A stretch of DNA of 64,000 nucleotides from Brugia malayi. Lineage: Eukaryota; Nematoda; Chromadorea; Rhabditida; Onchocercidae. Location: the NCBI RefSeq assembly GCF_000002995.4, contig NW_025062475.1, positions 4,316,528 through 4,380,527 of the forward strand, given 5' to 3'. Position 1 is the first letter of the stretch. Each line of letters begins with the position of its first letter. A program made the translations under genes and the position numbers. Shown piece after piece: positions 1 to 9,884 of this stretch. The notes beneath the pieces are model-generated. The model made no database searches. It was given only the letters and a program-made list of their open reading frames with translations, and was not told the DNA's origin.

Positions 1-296
1 TGATTGGTTAATCAAAATAACAATTTTTGGAATACTTTCCAACTCAGTTTTTATTTTCATTATAATAATGAATTATTTATAATTAAATTTGAGGTTGGAA
101 TAAAGTATAATTAAATAGTAGCTATGAAATTCGGAAATCTTATTGTATGATGACATATGATGTTTTCAGAATCAAATTAGAAAAAGTATGACAAAAGTTG
201 ACATCGACTAATTGATCGAGGAATCTTATGCAGAAGATTTTCTTTTACTAGTACTACTGTCCTCGAATGTATTGACTGCCAGATATTTTATTTTGC

Positions 297-318
297 CTCA
301 AAGTTGGGTAATTAAACC
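297..318 (-). other. SL1-like 22-mer
   Basis: Read on the minus strand this 22-mer starts GGTTTAATTACCCAA and ends TTTGAG. It matches the nematode spliced leader SL1 at every position except position 16, where C replaces G. A chance match this good in 64 kb is very unlikely. The next bases are GCAAAAT, not the GT donor needed by an SL RNA gene, and no Sm-site and stem-loop structure follows. It is therefore not a working SL RNA gene. It could be the remnant of a trans-spliced, reverse-transcribed and reinserted RNA, or a captured SL pseudogene. Confidence 0.75.
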
Positions 319-503
319 GACAAATCAACATTATAACAACGCGTAACGAAAGATATAATATAATTATAAAACACTAAAATAATATCAAAAATCACCCCAA
401 AATGTCGAATGCATAACTGTAATGGAGGACGGTTGGTTTATATACAGAACTGAACTAACCACATATCCGGCCGAGGACATTTAAATGATGTGAAACAAAG
501 ATT

Positions 504-554
504 GCTAACAAAGGATTTTTGCTAACGAAGGGTTTTTGCTAACAAAGGGTTTTT
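504..554. repeat. Three tandem 17-bp units
   Basis: Units at 504-520, 521-537 and 538-554 each read GCTAAC(A/G)AAGG(A/G)TTTTT. They lie near the end of the insertion-like segment. Confidence 0.9.
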
Positions 555-1509
555 GTCAATTAACAATTTTCTTCCGTTTTTTTTACGACAACTACTGTGG
601 TGTGAGATCCACCTAAAACAATATGAGAAATCATAAATTTTGGATGCGACTGAGTTTGAAATATAAGTTGAAATTTTTGCTGTAATACTATTATCATATA
701 TGGAATGTGATAGAAATTAGTATAACCAATTAAAGTGTTTCCTGCAAGCGGTGCTTTTCTACGAACAGTTTTTGTGAAGCATTTCGTATGAACTGATGAA
801 TTTGCGTAGTTTTTTTCGCAGTTTAGTAATACGTTAAAATAATCGAAATAATTTTGCATTAAATCTGTGAGATAGAAATTCATAGATTAAAAACTGTCTT
901 ATTTGAATGCCTGTTGGAGAAATATAAAAGTATTCTAATTTTAATTCTAATTATTGACCATTATCAATGTAGAGAACTTATTTCCCTCTTAAAACGCTTA
1001 CCGTAATTTATCCATTTTTTCGCTCTCACAATTTCAAAAAAATTTGTTTTTTTTTTTCCTCAAACTTAACAAAGCTTCCGTTCAAATCCACTATTAACTG
1101 AAAACTTATGCAAAATTAACCTTTGCTGCAAAATAATACGCAACTGTGATTATATTGGAAGAAATTTAACTGAGATTGTATCGGAGAACATATTCACCAT
1201 GATCTTCATTAAATTCCCAGACTGGCCACTTTCATTTTCGGTTAACTATCTCAGTCCTTTCTACCATGGTTCAAATTTTGCAAGTTGAAGAGGAGAAAGT
1301 CCTCTTCTGGATATTTCGGCAGGTTTGTCCAGTTTTTTTAATATCGCGAAACTCTAAAATATTATTTGAGAGTAGGGAATATGAGTAAGAAATACGTTCT
1401 ATGAACTTTTCTCGAAATAATCTTTATACTTTAAACTCCTTATTCCCAATCTTATATTTAGGCTTTACACAATATTACACGGAGTTTGCATGGTATCAAC
1501 AATAAGGTC

Positions 1510-1601
1510 GACTCACTTAGTTAACCTCATTCCTGTGTCATTCAAACATAATTGTAAATTATGTTTGAATCTACGAGGTCAACTTTTACATAGTTGACCT
1601 C
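1510..1601. repeat. Compound hairpin region
   Basis: Two perfect hairpins lie side by side. The first has 14-bp arms at 1540-1553 and 1557-1570 around a 3-base loop. The second has 10-bp arms (GAGGTCAACT and its complement) at 1575-1584 and 1592-1601. A further near-match of the second arm (AGTTAACCTC) lies at about 1519-1528, so the first hairpin can be enclosed by an outer stem. This may be a remnant of a foldback element. Confidence 0.7.
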
Positions 1602-2452
1602 CTAACAGCTCTTTGTTAGACTAATTACTCTTTCGGCAGGCCAACTTCTAGTAATTCATGTACTTTGTTTATTATGCATGCTGCTTGCTAGTTAAGAAGA
1701 TCACTCATATTCAGTTGAAGTGTATGTTTTTACCAAGAGCCAGGAAAATTCAATTAGAGAGTAATTCGACCACAAAAGGGGATTTCCACTACTTGTACCT
1801 ACGTCTCTATCAAATTTATTGCTTTTATTGATAAAGGAATATTATATTCCTGTGTTACCACATTAACATCTGCATCCTACTGAGTTAAATCTCTCCCAAA
1901 ATTAACAATTTTTTAAGTTTTCAATGACAGGGTTATTATTTTCGTCTAAAATATATCAATATGAGAATTTGGCTACTGCTATTTCTTCGACAAGATTTGA
2001 ATGAATTTCGGTAGTAGACGAGAACAATTTTGTCTCCAATGTAATAATGCACATATAGAGGCAAACCACAAGATAACGTTCTGTTTCCATTTGTTTAATA
2101 ACAAATTAAGTAGCGTACTCCAATAAGTATAGCAAGCAATTCTAATCTTAGAATAACCATATCTTTGATGGGAGCAATTCGTAACTTGGTGAACACCAAT
2201 GAAGATAGAAGATTCATTGCTTTGAGTGATGTATGTCAAAGCGGTTATGCAGCTGAAGAAGCATTAGAAAAAACTTAAATTTTTATTGGTTATGAAAAAT
2301 TAATTACACTATGTGATAGTTCTTTCATATGTACTAGCCATACACATGAGTTTATGAAAAAATGATAAATTAATGAAAAATATATTAATTATCAGGAATT
2401 GCACAACAAGTAACAATTGATGGCTGTATGAGTTTAATTTTTCATGCAAGTT

Positions 2453-2541
2453 AAAGACTGATAAGATTCAAAGTTGCAAATGAATTGAATCGGTGAAGTC
2501 AAAGATTGATAAGTTTCAACGTTGCAAATGAATCGAATTGG
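2453..2541. repeat. Two tandem ~47-bp units
   Basis: The units 2453-2499 and 2500-2541 share AAAGA(C/T)TGATAAG followed by GTTGCAAATGAAT. The second unit and its right flank recur in inverted orientation at 6481-6548. Confidence 0.8.
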
Positions 2542-2976
2542 AATTTTGAATTTTCAGGATTTACGGATTGCTATGCAGAACCTCAAAAAATTTGCGGAAT
2601 GTGCAGCAAATATAGAGTGAGTTTTTGATCAATTTCATTTTCAGATTGAATAATCTTTGCTGAATGGCAATGACACCAATCTAAAGAAATATTTTTTGGC
2701 TAAAAAAGCAACTTCAAGTTATTTCCGAGTACTTATACCTGTTTTTTTTTTCTTTTTTTTTTTTTTTTTTTTGTATATTTTTGAATGTTTTACTAGTGAA
2801 AACAATTTCGCCGTTGCATACGAACAATTAAATGTGCCAGTTGAGTTTTCATTTAAATTGACTGGTAAGTATATTTTACAAAAATCTACGAAAAATTTAC
2901 GATTTTTTTGCGAAGCTTTATAAGCATTTTACCCTTTTTTTCTTACAAACTTCTTTATAAACTTTTTATCTTTTAT

Positions 2977-3138
2977 CTAAGCAAAAGTCAAAGAATATGG
3001 CTATTGAAAAAAATTTCAGGAAAATAAAAGTTCATCAAAAATTATTTAGAACTTCAGTGAAGAGATAACGCTAACATGATGAACAGGATTAACGGCAGTG
3101 ATATTTACGGAAATCAAACGCATGAAGAAGTTGAATCT
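2977..3138. repeat. Dispersed repeat, copy 1
   Basis: This about 160-bp block recurs in the same orientation at 8553-8703. Shared words include CTAAGCAAAAGTCAAA, TTTCAGGAAAATAAAAGTT, ATGATGAACAGGATTAACGG and ATTTACGGAAATCAAA. No gene is implied. Confidence 0.85.
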
Positions 3139-4154
3139 CATGAATTCAATGAAATTATTTTCTTCGCAAACTTAAGGGAATACCATTACCGAAACTTAAA
3201 AGTTAGGTAGATCAGTGGTATAATTTTATCATAAAAATAAGCTTGCTCGCTATGTTTTCTGATAAGTTTATTGTTAGCGCTATTTCCTTTACACTGCTTA
3301 ATCGTCCTTTTGTTGTATAAATGGTAAAGAAGTACTGTTTAACCGTCCTTTTGCTATAGAAGTGGACAATTTTATTGATGTTGATATAATATGAGGAACT
3401 TAAGCTGTTTAAGCTGTTTAATTGCTTACATTGACATTATAACACCAATAATGTGCTTGAGTAAATTTAAATTTCTCGATTGATTCCAATTTTCATTTTG
3501 TGATTCTCAAAAAACGGCAAAAAAAGTCAAAGAAATATTTCTTATTTGATTAATTAGTTATTTTAATTGAGTAGTTTCAATTCAGTTGGGTGATAACCAA
3601 TTTCTAATATCACCAAGGATACAAAAAATTTCAAAAATGGTTGTGAAAATTGTATTCGCTGATAACCATAATTACATCACGATCACATCGCAAATATGCT
3701 TTTAAGTTCGTAGTATTTGCCTACGAACGTGATATGAAAAATACAATCAATTATGGTCGTACTTGGTTCTTAGTAAATGTACACAAACAGAAAAAAGTAG
3801 CCGTGCAGAAAGAGAGATCAACCTGACATAGTGTCGTCGATCACGTTCGCAATCCATTAGAAGGACATATCCAAGATAAACGGTTCCGTACGTTAAATAA
3901 TCTTTAGTTTTATGAGGGTAATTTATGAGAGTAATATGTTTCAACAGATTAAAATACGACTTTCATTTAAGAATACCAATAAAATTGTAAAATTTCTGCA
4001 TCACTGTGATGATAGCACCAGAAATGTTATTTGCTTTCTGTTACGGCTAGAATGAATATTTTAGGTGTCGCCTCCCAAAAGACTAAAAGAAATGAAAATT
4101 TGCAGAAATTTGACTTAAAAGAAAAAATCAGTGCTTCTTAAAATTTTCTGCATC

Positions 4155-4545
4155 GCATTATTTACTGAATTTTGTATTACGGTCACGGATGCTTCTCAGC
4201 ACATTTTCATGTGCATTTCACTTGAGCCACACAAATATGTTTGAAGTTCTGCTAAATTTGTGAAACTAACGTGGAGATTTCATACAATGCTTTCGTACAA
4301 TGTGAGACCTCAGATTACTCTTACAGTTGAAATTTTTGCCACAATTTTCGCACTGAACGTTAGGTCCATGTGTTTTCTGGTGATTGACTAATGTTGATGG
4401 ATTACTGAATGTTCGTCCACAACCGGGCACTCTGCATTCATAAGTAAAAGGTTTGGGATGCGTTCTTCTGTGAGCTATGTATTCCTGGTGACACTTTGTT
4501 TTCATAGTACATCCGACATGGGGACACTCGTAATTTTTCTTATCT
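4155..4545 (-). repeat. Tandem duplication of zinc-finger exon (copy 2)
   Basis: The exon at 4266-4543 and about 110 bp of its 3' flank repeat the unit at about 4900-5280. The flanks share TGAATTTTGTATT, CAGCACATTTTCA and GTGCATTTCA on the plus strand. The duplication therefore covered the acceptor, the exon and the downstream non-coding sequence. Confidence 0.85.
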
Positions 4546-5939
4546 GAAAAATTCTCTTACAATATGCCTTTATAATTCTAGTTGTTAATTAACTTACGTA
4601 GTTTGAAACCTGATTACAAAAATTTTGTGATAATATAGCTTAGGCACAGTTCTTTACTTGTTTTTCCTGCATTTAAACAAAAAAATGTAACAGTAGATTT
4701 TCTGCTACGACAAGATCAGGTCAAGTTCTTATTCTTTACTATTCATATCCACAATTTCACGTAAAAGCAAAAAACCTCTTAAGAAAATAGTTTGTAAATT
4801 TATCGGATTCTTAGAAGAACAGATACTATTTATAGTTTTTATGTTAAACATAAACAAGAAAGATGTATCTCTTTGTCGTGATTAAATAAATGTCCTAGTA
4901 CTTACTGAATTTTGTATTCCTATACAGCGGATGTTTCTCAGCACATTTTCACGTGCATTTCATCCAGTAGATAAACATATTTAAATCTTGTTAAATTTGG
5001 GAAACTAACGTGTGGTTTTCGTGCAGTGCTTTCTGTGATTACTCAGACTATTCTTACAGCTGAAAATTCTGCCACAGTTTTCACATTCAGGCTTAAGTTC
5101 GTGTGTCTGCCGATGACTGAACAACGATGAACGATAATTAAATATTAACCCACAACCGGGCACTTTGCATTCATAAATAAAAGGTTTGGGGTGCGTTTTC
5201 CTGTGAGCTATGTATTCGTTGTAGTTCTTAGTTTTCATAGTACACCCGACATGGGGACACACGTAATTTTTCTCATCTGAAAAACCGTCTTATAACATTT
5301 GTTTTTTTTTTTGCATTCACATATCATTTGGTAATTAATTGATGTAATTTGGAAAATTGAGATTAAATTGCAAGCATATACTGCAAACAATAGTTTAGTG
5401 TTACCTGTAATGGTGGGATTTTGTAGAACAAATAACTCCAAGTTTTTTGCATTAACGAGATCAGTTTTTCTTTCGAGTTGTTCAGTGCTTGCATCTTCAA
5501 TTTTGTGGAAATGAGTGAAATCTAAGAAGTGCAGAGGATCGGACGAAATACTAGCATGCATATTCTCGCCATCTGTTCTCGATAATTCTTGCAACTGGTA
5601 ATTTCCTGTTGTGATTGGAACGGTTTCGATTTTCGAATCCTCATTGCTTCTGTGTTCATTTTTCCACAAATCAGTAAAATCGAAGTGCGAAGAATGAAAT
5701 GAAATGCTATTTTGCAAATTCTCAGCAGAAATTTCTAGTTCGTTGTTATGAATATCCATGCCTGAACCCAGAATCGATTCCAAATTGCTATTATCAAGGA
5801 TATTGGAACTAGTTGAGAAGTACCCATTGCTACAGTCATCCCATGTGATGTCATCGATGTCGAGATTTAGCGGAGAGATACTTCCATTCTTAGCCAAAAC
5901 GATGCAAAGCAAAAAGCTGAACCAAATGATTTGTATCAT
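4266..5939 (-). CDS. C2H2 zinc-finger protein with duplicated finger exon
   Basis: The role is unknown; C2H2 fingers usually bind DNA or RNA. Exon 1 is 5939-5405, starting at the ATG at 5939-5937 with no splice acceptor before it. It encodes 178 residues that begin with a hydrophobic stretch (IIWFSFLLCIVLA) and continue as an acidic, Ser/Asn-rich region. Exon 2 (5276-5005) joins in phase 1 through a TTTTTCAG acceptor and encodes three fingers: C-x4-C-x12-H-x3-H twice, then C-x2-C-x12-H-x2-H. Exon 3 (4543-4266) is a paralogous copy of exon 2 with the same acceptor and phase, and its last finger has H-x4-H spacing. Each finger exon ends in CGTTAGT, readable as Arg-stop or as a donor. Exon 1+2 gives 268 residues and exon 1+3 gives 270; in-frame 1+2+3 splicing would give six fingers. 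The two copies could also be alternative last exons, or exon 3 a relic. Confidence 0.8.
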
Positions 5940-6480
5940 TGAAATGAAGAGCGAGGTGAAATAATGAATTTTCCAAATGACAAAAATACTCGAATGAAAG
6001 TTTTTATTTGAAATTGGCTGGAATTAAACGACCAAGGTTCAAACAGTTTTTAATCTGTCTCATTTGCATCATTACTCATACTTTTTCCGTTTCATTCTAA
6101 TTTCCCTATTATTAAATTGACAGCTGATGAATGTGAAATAAAAGCTTCCATTTGAATATTTCTGTCATTTCAAAAATTCAGTACTTCACCTTAGAATTTA
6201 ACTATCTCTCTACTAAACTCGACCACTGCATGAGACGACTTTAGCAATGAGTTCTCTAATGATTTCAATGTGCTTGATAGCACCAGTTTGGAGTCGATTC
6301 TGACTGAAGGTTTAATAAGCTTTGCTTTTTTTAGCCAAAGATATTTTTTTAGAGTTGGGATCATTTCCATTGAGCAAAAATTATTTAATCTGAAAGGGAA
6401 ACGAAACTGATCAGAAACCCTTTATGCTTTATGCTGCACACTCTACATTTTTATTTTATTCAGATCCTCTATAGTAAATG

Positions 6481-6548
6481 CTGAAAATTAAAATTTTTAA
6501 TTCAATTCATTTGTAACTTTGAAGTTTATCAACCTTTGACTTCAGCGA
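6481..6548. repeat. Inverted copy of the 2492-2557 repeat
   Basis: Read on the minus strand this stretch matches 2492-2557: GTGAAGTCAAAG, then TTGATAA, then AAATGAAT, and a final TTTTCAG. The copies differ by scattered substitutions. The two copies face each other about 3.9 kb apart, one on each side of the zinc-finger gene. Confidence 0.75.
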
Positions 6549-6912
6549 TTACATTTAAATCCATAATTTTCTTTCATTAAAGTATCAATGCTGAAACGTC
6601 CCGCAGAGACAAAATACAATGTCATTAGCAGAGACTTAGGAAAAGTTTCAGGAATTTTCAATCGCATCGTTACTCCTTGTTTACTTATAATTTGCCCTAA
6701 AAGTGCAGTTTCATTTTGTAAGGCTTTCTTAATCCTCCTTATAGCAATAAAATTATAATACGTGAATAATAGTTAAATTTAGAGCAAAGAAGACAATAAT
6801 AAGATTTTTAAATTTCAACTGGAATTATTGTTATATCTTTGAGTAATTTTTTTGTTTCAATTGTATGCATCCGATTAATTTCATCGCCACTATATTTTGC
6901 TCAGAAAAGTTT

Positions 6913-6952
6913 GGCGAGAAGTCATTTCAGTTTTTATTATCATAATGCTATT
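6913..6952. repeat. 40-bp direct repeat, copy 1
   Basis: These 40 bases, beginning GGCGAGAAGTCATTTCAG, recur identically at 8046-8085. The word TTTTGCTCAGAA lies just before this copy and just after the other copy, as if a tandem array had been cut at different points. Confidence 0.85.
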
Positions 6953-8045
6953 AAGCAATGCATAGAACTTATTAGTGATAATTATGTATTAATGAAAAAC
7001 ACAAAAGTAAAGGAATGATCATTGACGATCACTCAAATCTAGAAAATTCCTTTGTTCTACTTATCGTGAAATCACTCATAGGCAGTATTATTGAATGAGA
7101 GAGCTTTTGGTGGGGATTTTGATGTCATGTACATATCGGTGTTCCCTAACTTATACATTGATATTTTTGGATTTTACAAATTTAAATTTTACTGGCTTTT
7201 TAATTATGGCTGTAAGCCAATAATTTATGTAATAAACATATTTTCATTTACTTAAAATTATTATTAAACATCGTACAACAATCGAAAGATCGGAAGCATT
7301 CGTTATCCTTTTTTCCCTCTCTTTCTTATTATTTATACCTAAATGTTGGCTATTAATGGCAAAAATAGTCTATGGGATCCGTGTTGTGAAATTTGGAGTT
7401 TAGTGTGAATGTAGCTTATGGCTTAGAGTCGAATTGGACTTTTGCGTGCTGAAGAGTTATTGTGAATTGGTATAGACGAACTGATGAAGATAAAGAATTT
7501 CAATCTTTGTATAGTGGACACTGATTTGTAACAAGGGCACGATTGTTGAGTAAGAAGCTCTTATATAATCTTTACTCTTTAAATGGTAAGAGATGGGTTT
7601 TAATATTGTAGCTTCTCAAAGAAATATCTTCTCAAATGACTATAGCTTAGAAAACCTTTACAATATTTTGACGTCATAAACAAATTTGATTTTTTATAAG
7701 CAAATTTGACTACTCTCAAATTATCATTTGGAAACTTATAAAAGCAAAATTGTGCTCGAGATAAGGAAAAATCTCCATGTCGACAATATTATAATACTAA
7801 CCAAAAGAACCAATGAAGCTCTTTCCAAATATAAGGAAATTAAAATTATATTCAACGAAGCATCAAAGAGAGTAACTTACATCCAATATATCTCTCAAAT
7901 CATATTTCCATAATTGAACTGCTTATTCAGCGATGACATGAGCAATTGTATCATGCTGGAATTGCACATACGCTCTCAAATCTAGGATCGACGAAAGGTA
8001 GAACGAGATTTAAACGAATCTTGAATAAGTGCATAAACTTTTTTT

Positions 8046-8085
8046 GGCGAGAAGTCATTTCAGTTTTTATTATCATAATGCTATT
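8046..8085. repeat. 40-bp direct repeat, copy 2
   Basis: Identical to 6913-6952, with TTTTGCTCAGAA following it instead of preceding it. Confidence 0.85.
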
Positions 8086-8552
8086 TTGCTCAGAATAGTT
8101 ATGCATCCTTCACAAAAACACAAAACTTTTGTTTCCTTAAATTTGGTGATGTCTGTTATTGAAAGAATTGAAATCTTTATCGTCAACATTTTCGAAGTCA
8201 AATTCCAACGCAGTCGATTCTATTTTCATTTTGTAATCATTTGATGAACTAATAAAAGGATACAACAAAAGAAATGATGCAAGGATAAAACAAAGAAAAT
8301 GTTTGTTACATGAATCATATCATCGATACAAATCATTATGAAATATTTACATTTGCATGCAGCATGACATGCAACAATGTTCAGATTGTTTCTGTGTTTG
8401 AGAGTTCCACACAACTGAAACGAATATTAACAATCGAAATTTTAGTTAAATTGACTGAGAAGCGTTGACGTATCATCGATTGGCCATAAGTTGTTCATGC
8501 ATTTTACCAACATTACGCAATATTTATAAATTCGTATGTTGCGTTGACTACA

Positions 8553-8703
8553 CTAAGCAAAAGTCAAATAATATAACTATTGAACAAAATTTCAGGAAAA
8601 TAAAAGTTTACCAAAAATTACTTAGAACGATAACGATGACATGATGAACAGGATTAACGGCAGTAATATTTACGGAAATCAAATGCATGAAGAAGTCGAA
8701 TCT
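8553..8703. repeat. Dispersed repeat, copy 2
   Basis: Direct copy of 2977-3138. It ends in a short TC microsatellite at about 8700-8713, immediately before the left arm of the long inverted repeat. Confidence 0.85.
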
Positions 8704-8731
8704 CTCTCTCTCTTGACATACAGTTTTTGCT

Positions 8732-8994
8732 TTATCACATTGAATTTAGTTCTTATTTTAGTAATGAGCCGTGAACGCTTTCTTGATAGTTACCTGAAAT
8801 TTGGGCATTTCTGTCACAAAAACTGGATGCAAATAGCAGCAGGTGGTTATATAGGTGGTAGTAGAAAGTGTAGTAGAAAGTGATAAGTGGTGGTAGTAGA
8901 AAGTGATAAGTGGCAATAGAGTATGATTTAAATAAAAAAAACTTCAACTATACGCGGCTCATTACTAAAATAAGAACTAAATTCAATGTGATAA
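8732..8994. repeat. Inverted repeat with 40-bp perfect arms
   Basis: Arms at 8732-8771 and 8955-8994 are exact reverse complements. The left arm contains CACATTGAATTTAG and ends AATGAGCCG. The 183-bp centre carries short imperfect tandem units of the type GGTAGTAGAAAGTGATAAGT at about 8854-8913. No open frame in it is convincing. Confidence 0.9.
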
Positions 8995-9884
8995 TAGGAG
9001 GCTTGCATACGATCTCATTTTGTTACTCTATAAAGAAGCTGAGAGAATATGATTTAATATAATATGGTACCAATAGCGAATGCTACTACGAAATTTGCAA
9101 ACGAACCGCACCCTAGTCGCAAAAAAAGTAAAAATAACTCGATCAATGCTTCTAGCTTTGATAGAATCATTTGAACATAATTTCTACTTCTATTTTCTTC
9201 CGAAAAATTGCTCAGATATGCTCAGTGATAGAAAAAGATTAGTAGCCGAAGTTATTTAGTGACATTGGGTATTATCAATACAACTTATTAACGTCGTAAG
9301 CTTGAATCTATGAAATACTTCAATAAAAGGTTAAGTAAATTTAAAGTAAATTTATGACACGAAAATAAATAATTGAACTTCTGTTAGTTCCCAATAATGC
9401 TCGACAATAGTTTGTCGGTTGACACAAACGAATAGTCGGAACGAACATTTACTGAGCGACGTTATAATAATTATTAGATAATTTCAAATATAATATCGCA
9501 AGTAGTTACTTGTACGGAAATTTGATTGGAAATGGTTGCAGGTTGTCGATGTGAGTAAAGATCTCTTACTTTTGAAAGACCTTTACATATACAGTGGGGG
9601 TCGATTTTTCACATGATTTCAACTGCTTATAAGAATGGCTGACAGATTGGAAGACTGCAAGTAGTACCTGTTTGTGATTATACCAATCCTTTGCAGATTT
9701 GTTCCGAAAGGCTTGCAACATTAGCCCTCCAGAATATAATCTAGTGGAATGTGCTCATATTTCAAGTATTTTTAAACTAATTTAACTGTTTAGTATTCCT
9801 CTAGAGTTATCAAAAAAAAAAAAAAAACAGTACAAGCTTTTGATACTCTTGTCAGCAAAATGGCCTTTCTGATAACTCAGGCTC

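Larger units (their letters stand above)
258..590. mobile_element. Insertion-like segment in copy A
   Basis: Copy B joins directly where copy A carries this segment. In copy A the segment is bordered by the same short word on both sides: ACTACTGT at 253-260 and again at 591-598. Its ends read TGTCCT on the plus strand and TGTCGT on the minus strand, a weak terminal inverted similarity. Inside are an SL1-like 22-mer and three tandem 17-bp units. This fits a short non-autonomous insertion with a target-site duplication. A deletion from copy B between short direct repeats would look the same. No open frame is supported. Confidence 0.45.
85..1165. repeat. Segmental duplication, copy A
   Basis: This stretch is a diverged paralogue of 9885-12205 in the same orientation. 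Matching blocks seen by eye are about 85-257 with 9885-10072, 600-937 with 10074-10384, and 954-1165 with 11990-12205. The blocks are nearly identical over tens of bases, with small indels. Copy A has a segment (258-590) missing from copy B. Copy B has about 1.6 kb (10385-11990) missing from copy A. No conserved open frame runs through the matching blocks, so this looks like a repeat family or duplicated intergenic DNA rather than a gene pair. Confidence 0.85.
1606..4265. other. Intergenic, no gene recognised
   Basis: I see no coding exon with convincing splice sites or domain content here. The stretch holds two tandem units of about 47 bp at 2453-2499 and 2500-2541, a long T tract at 2742-2772 and a dispersed repeat at 2977-3138. 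A short perfect hairpin (GTTCGTAG and its complement) lies near 3705. The segment 4155-4265 is the duplicated 3' flank of the zinc-finger exon. Confidence 0.5.

Noticed and set aside
297..318. A functional SL1 RNA gene
   Set aside because: The 22-mer is followed by GCAAAAT, not a GT donor, and I see no Sm site or stem-loops in the next 100 bases.
560..883. 107-codon minus-strand open frame as a gene
   Set aside because: It runs across the end of the insertion-like segment, and copy B breaks the frame with indels, so the frame is not conserved.
8641..8883. Plus-strand 80-codon frame across the inverted repeat
   Set aside because: It begins in a dispersed repeat, runs through a TC microsatellite and the repeat arm, and ends in the minisatellite. 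The related repeat at 3078 does not keep it open.
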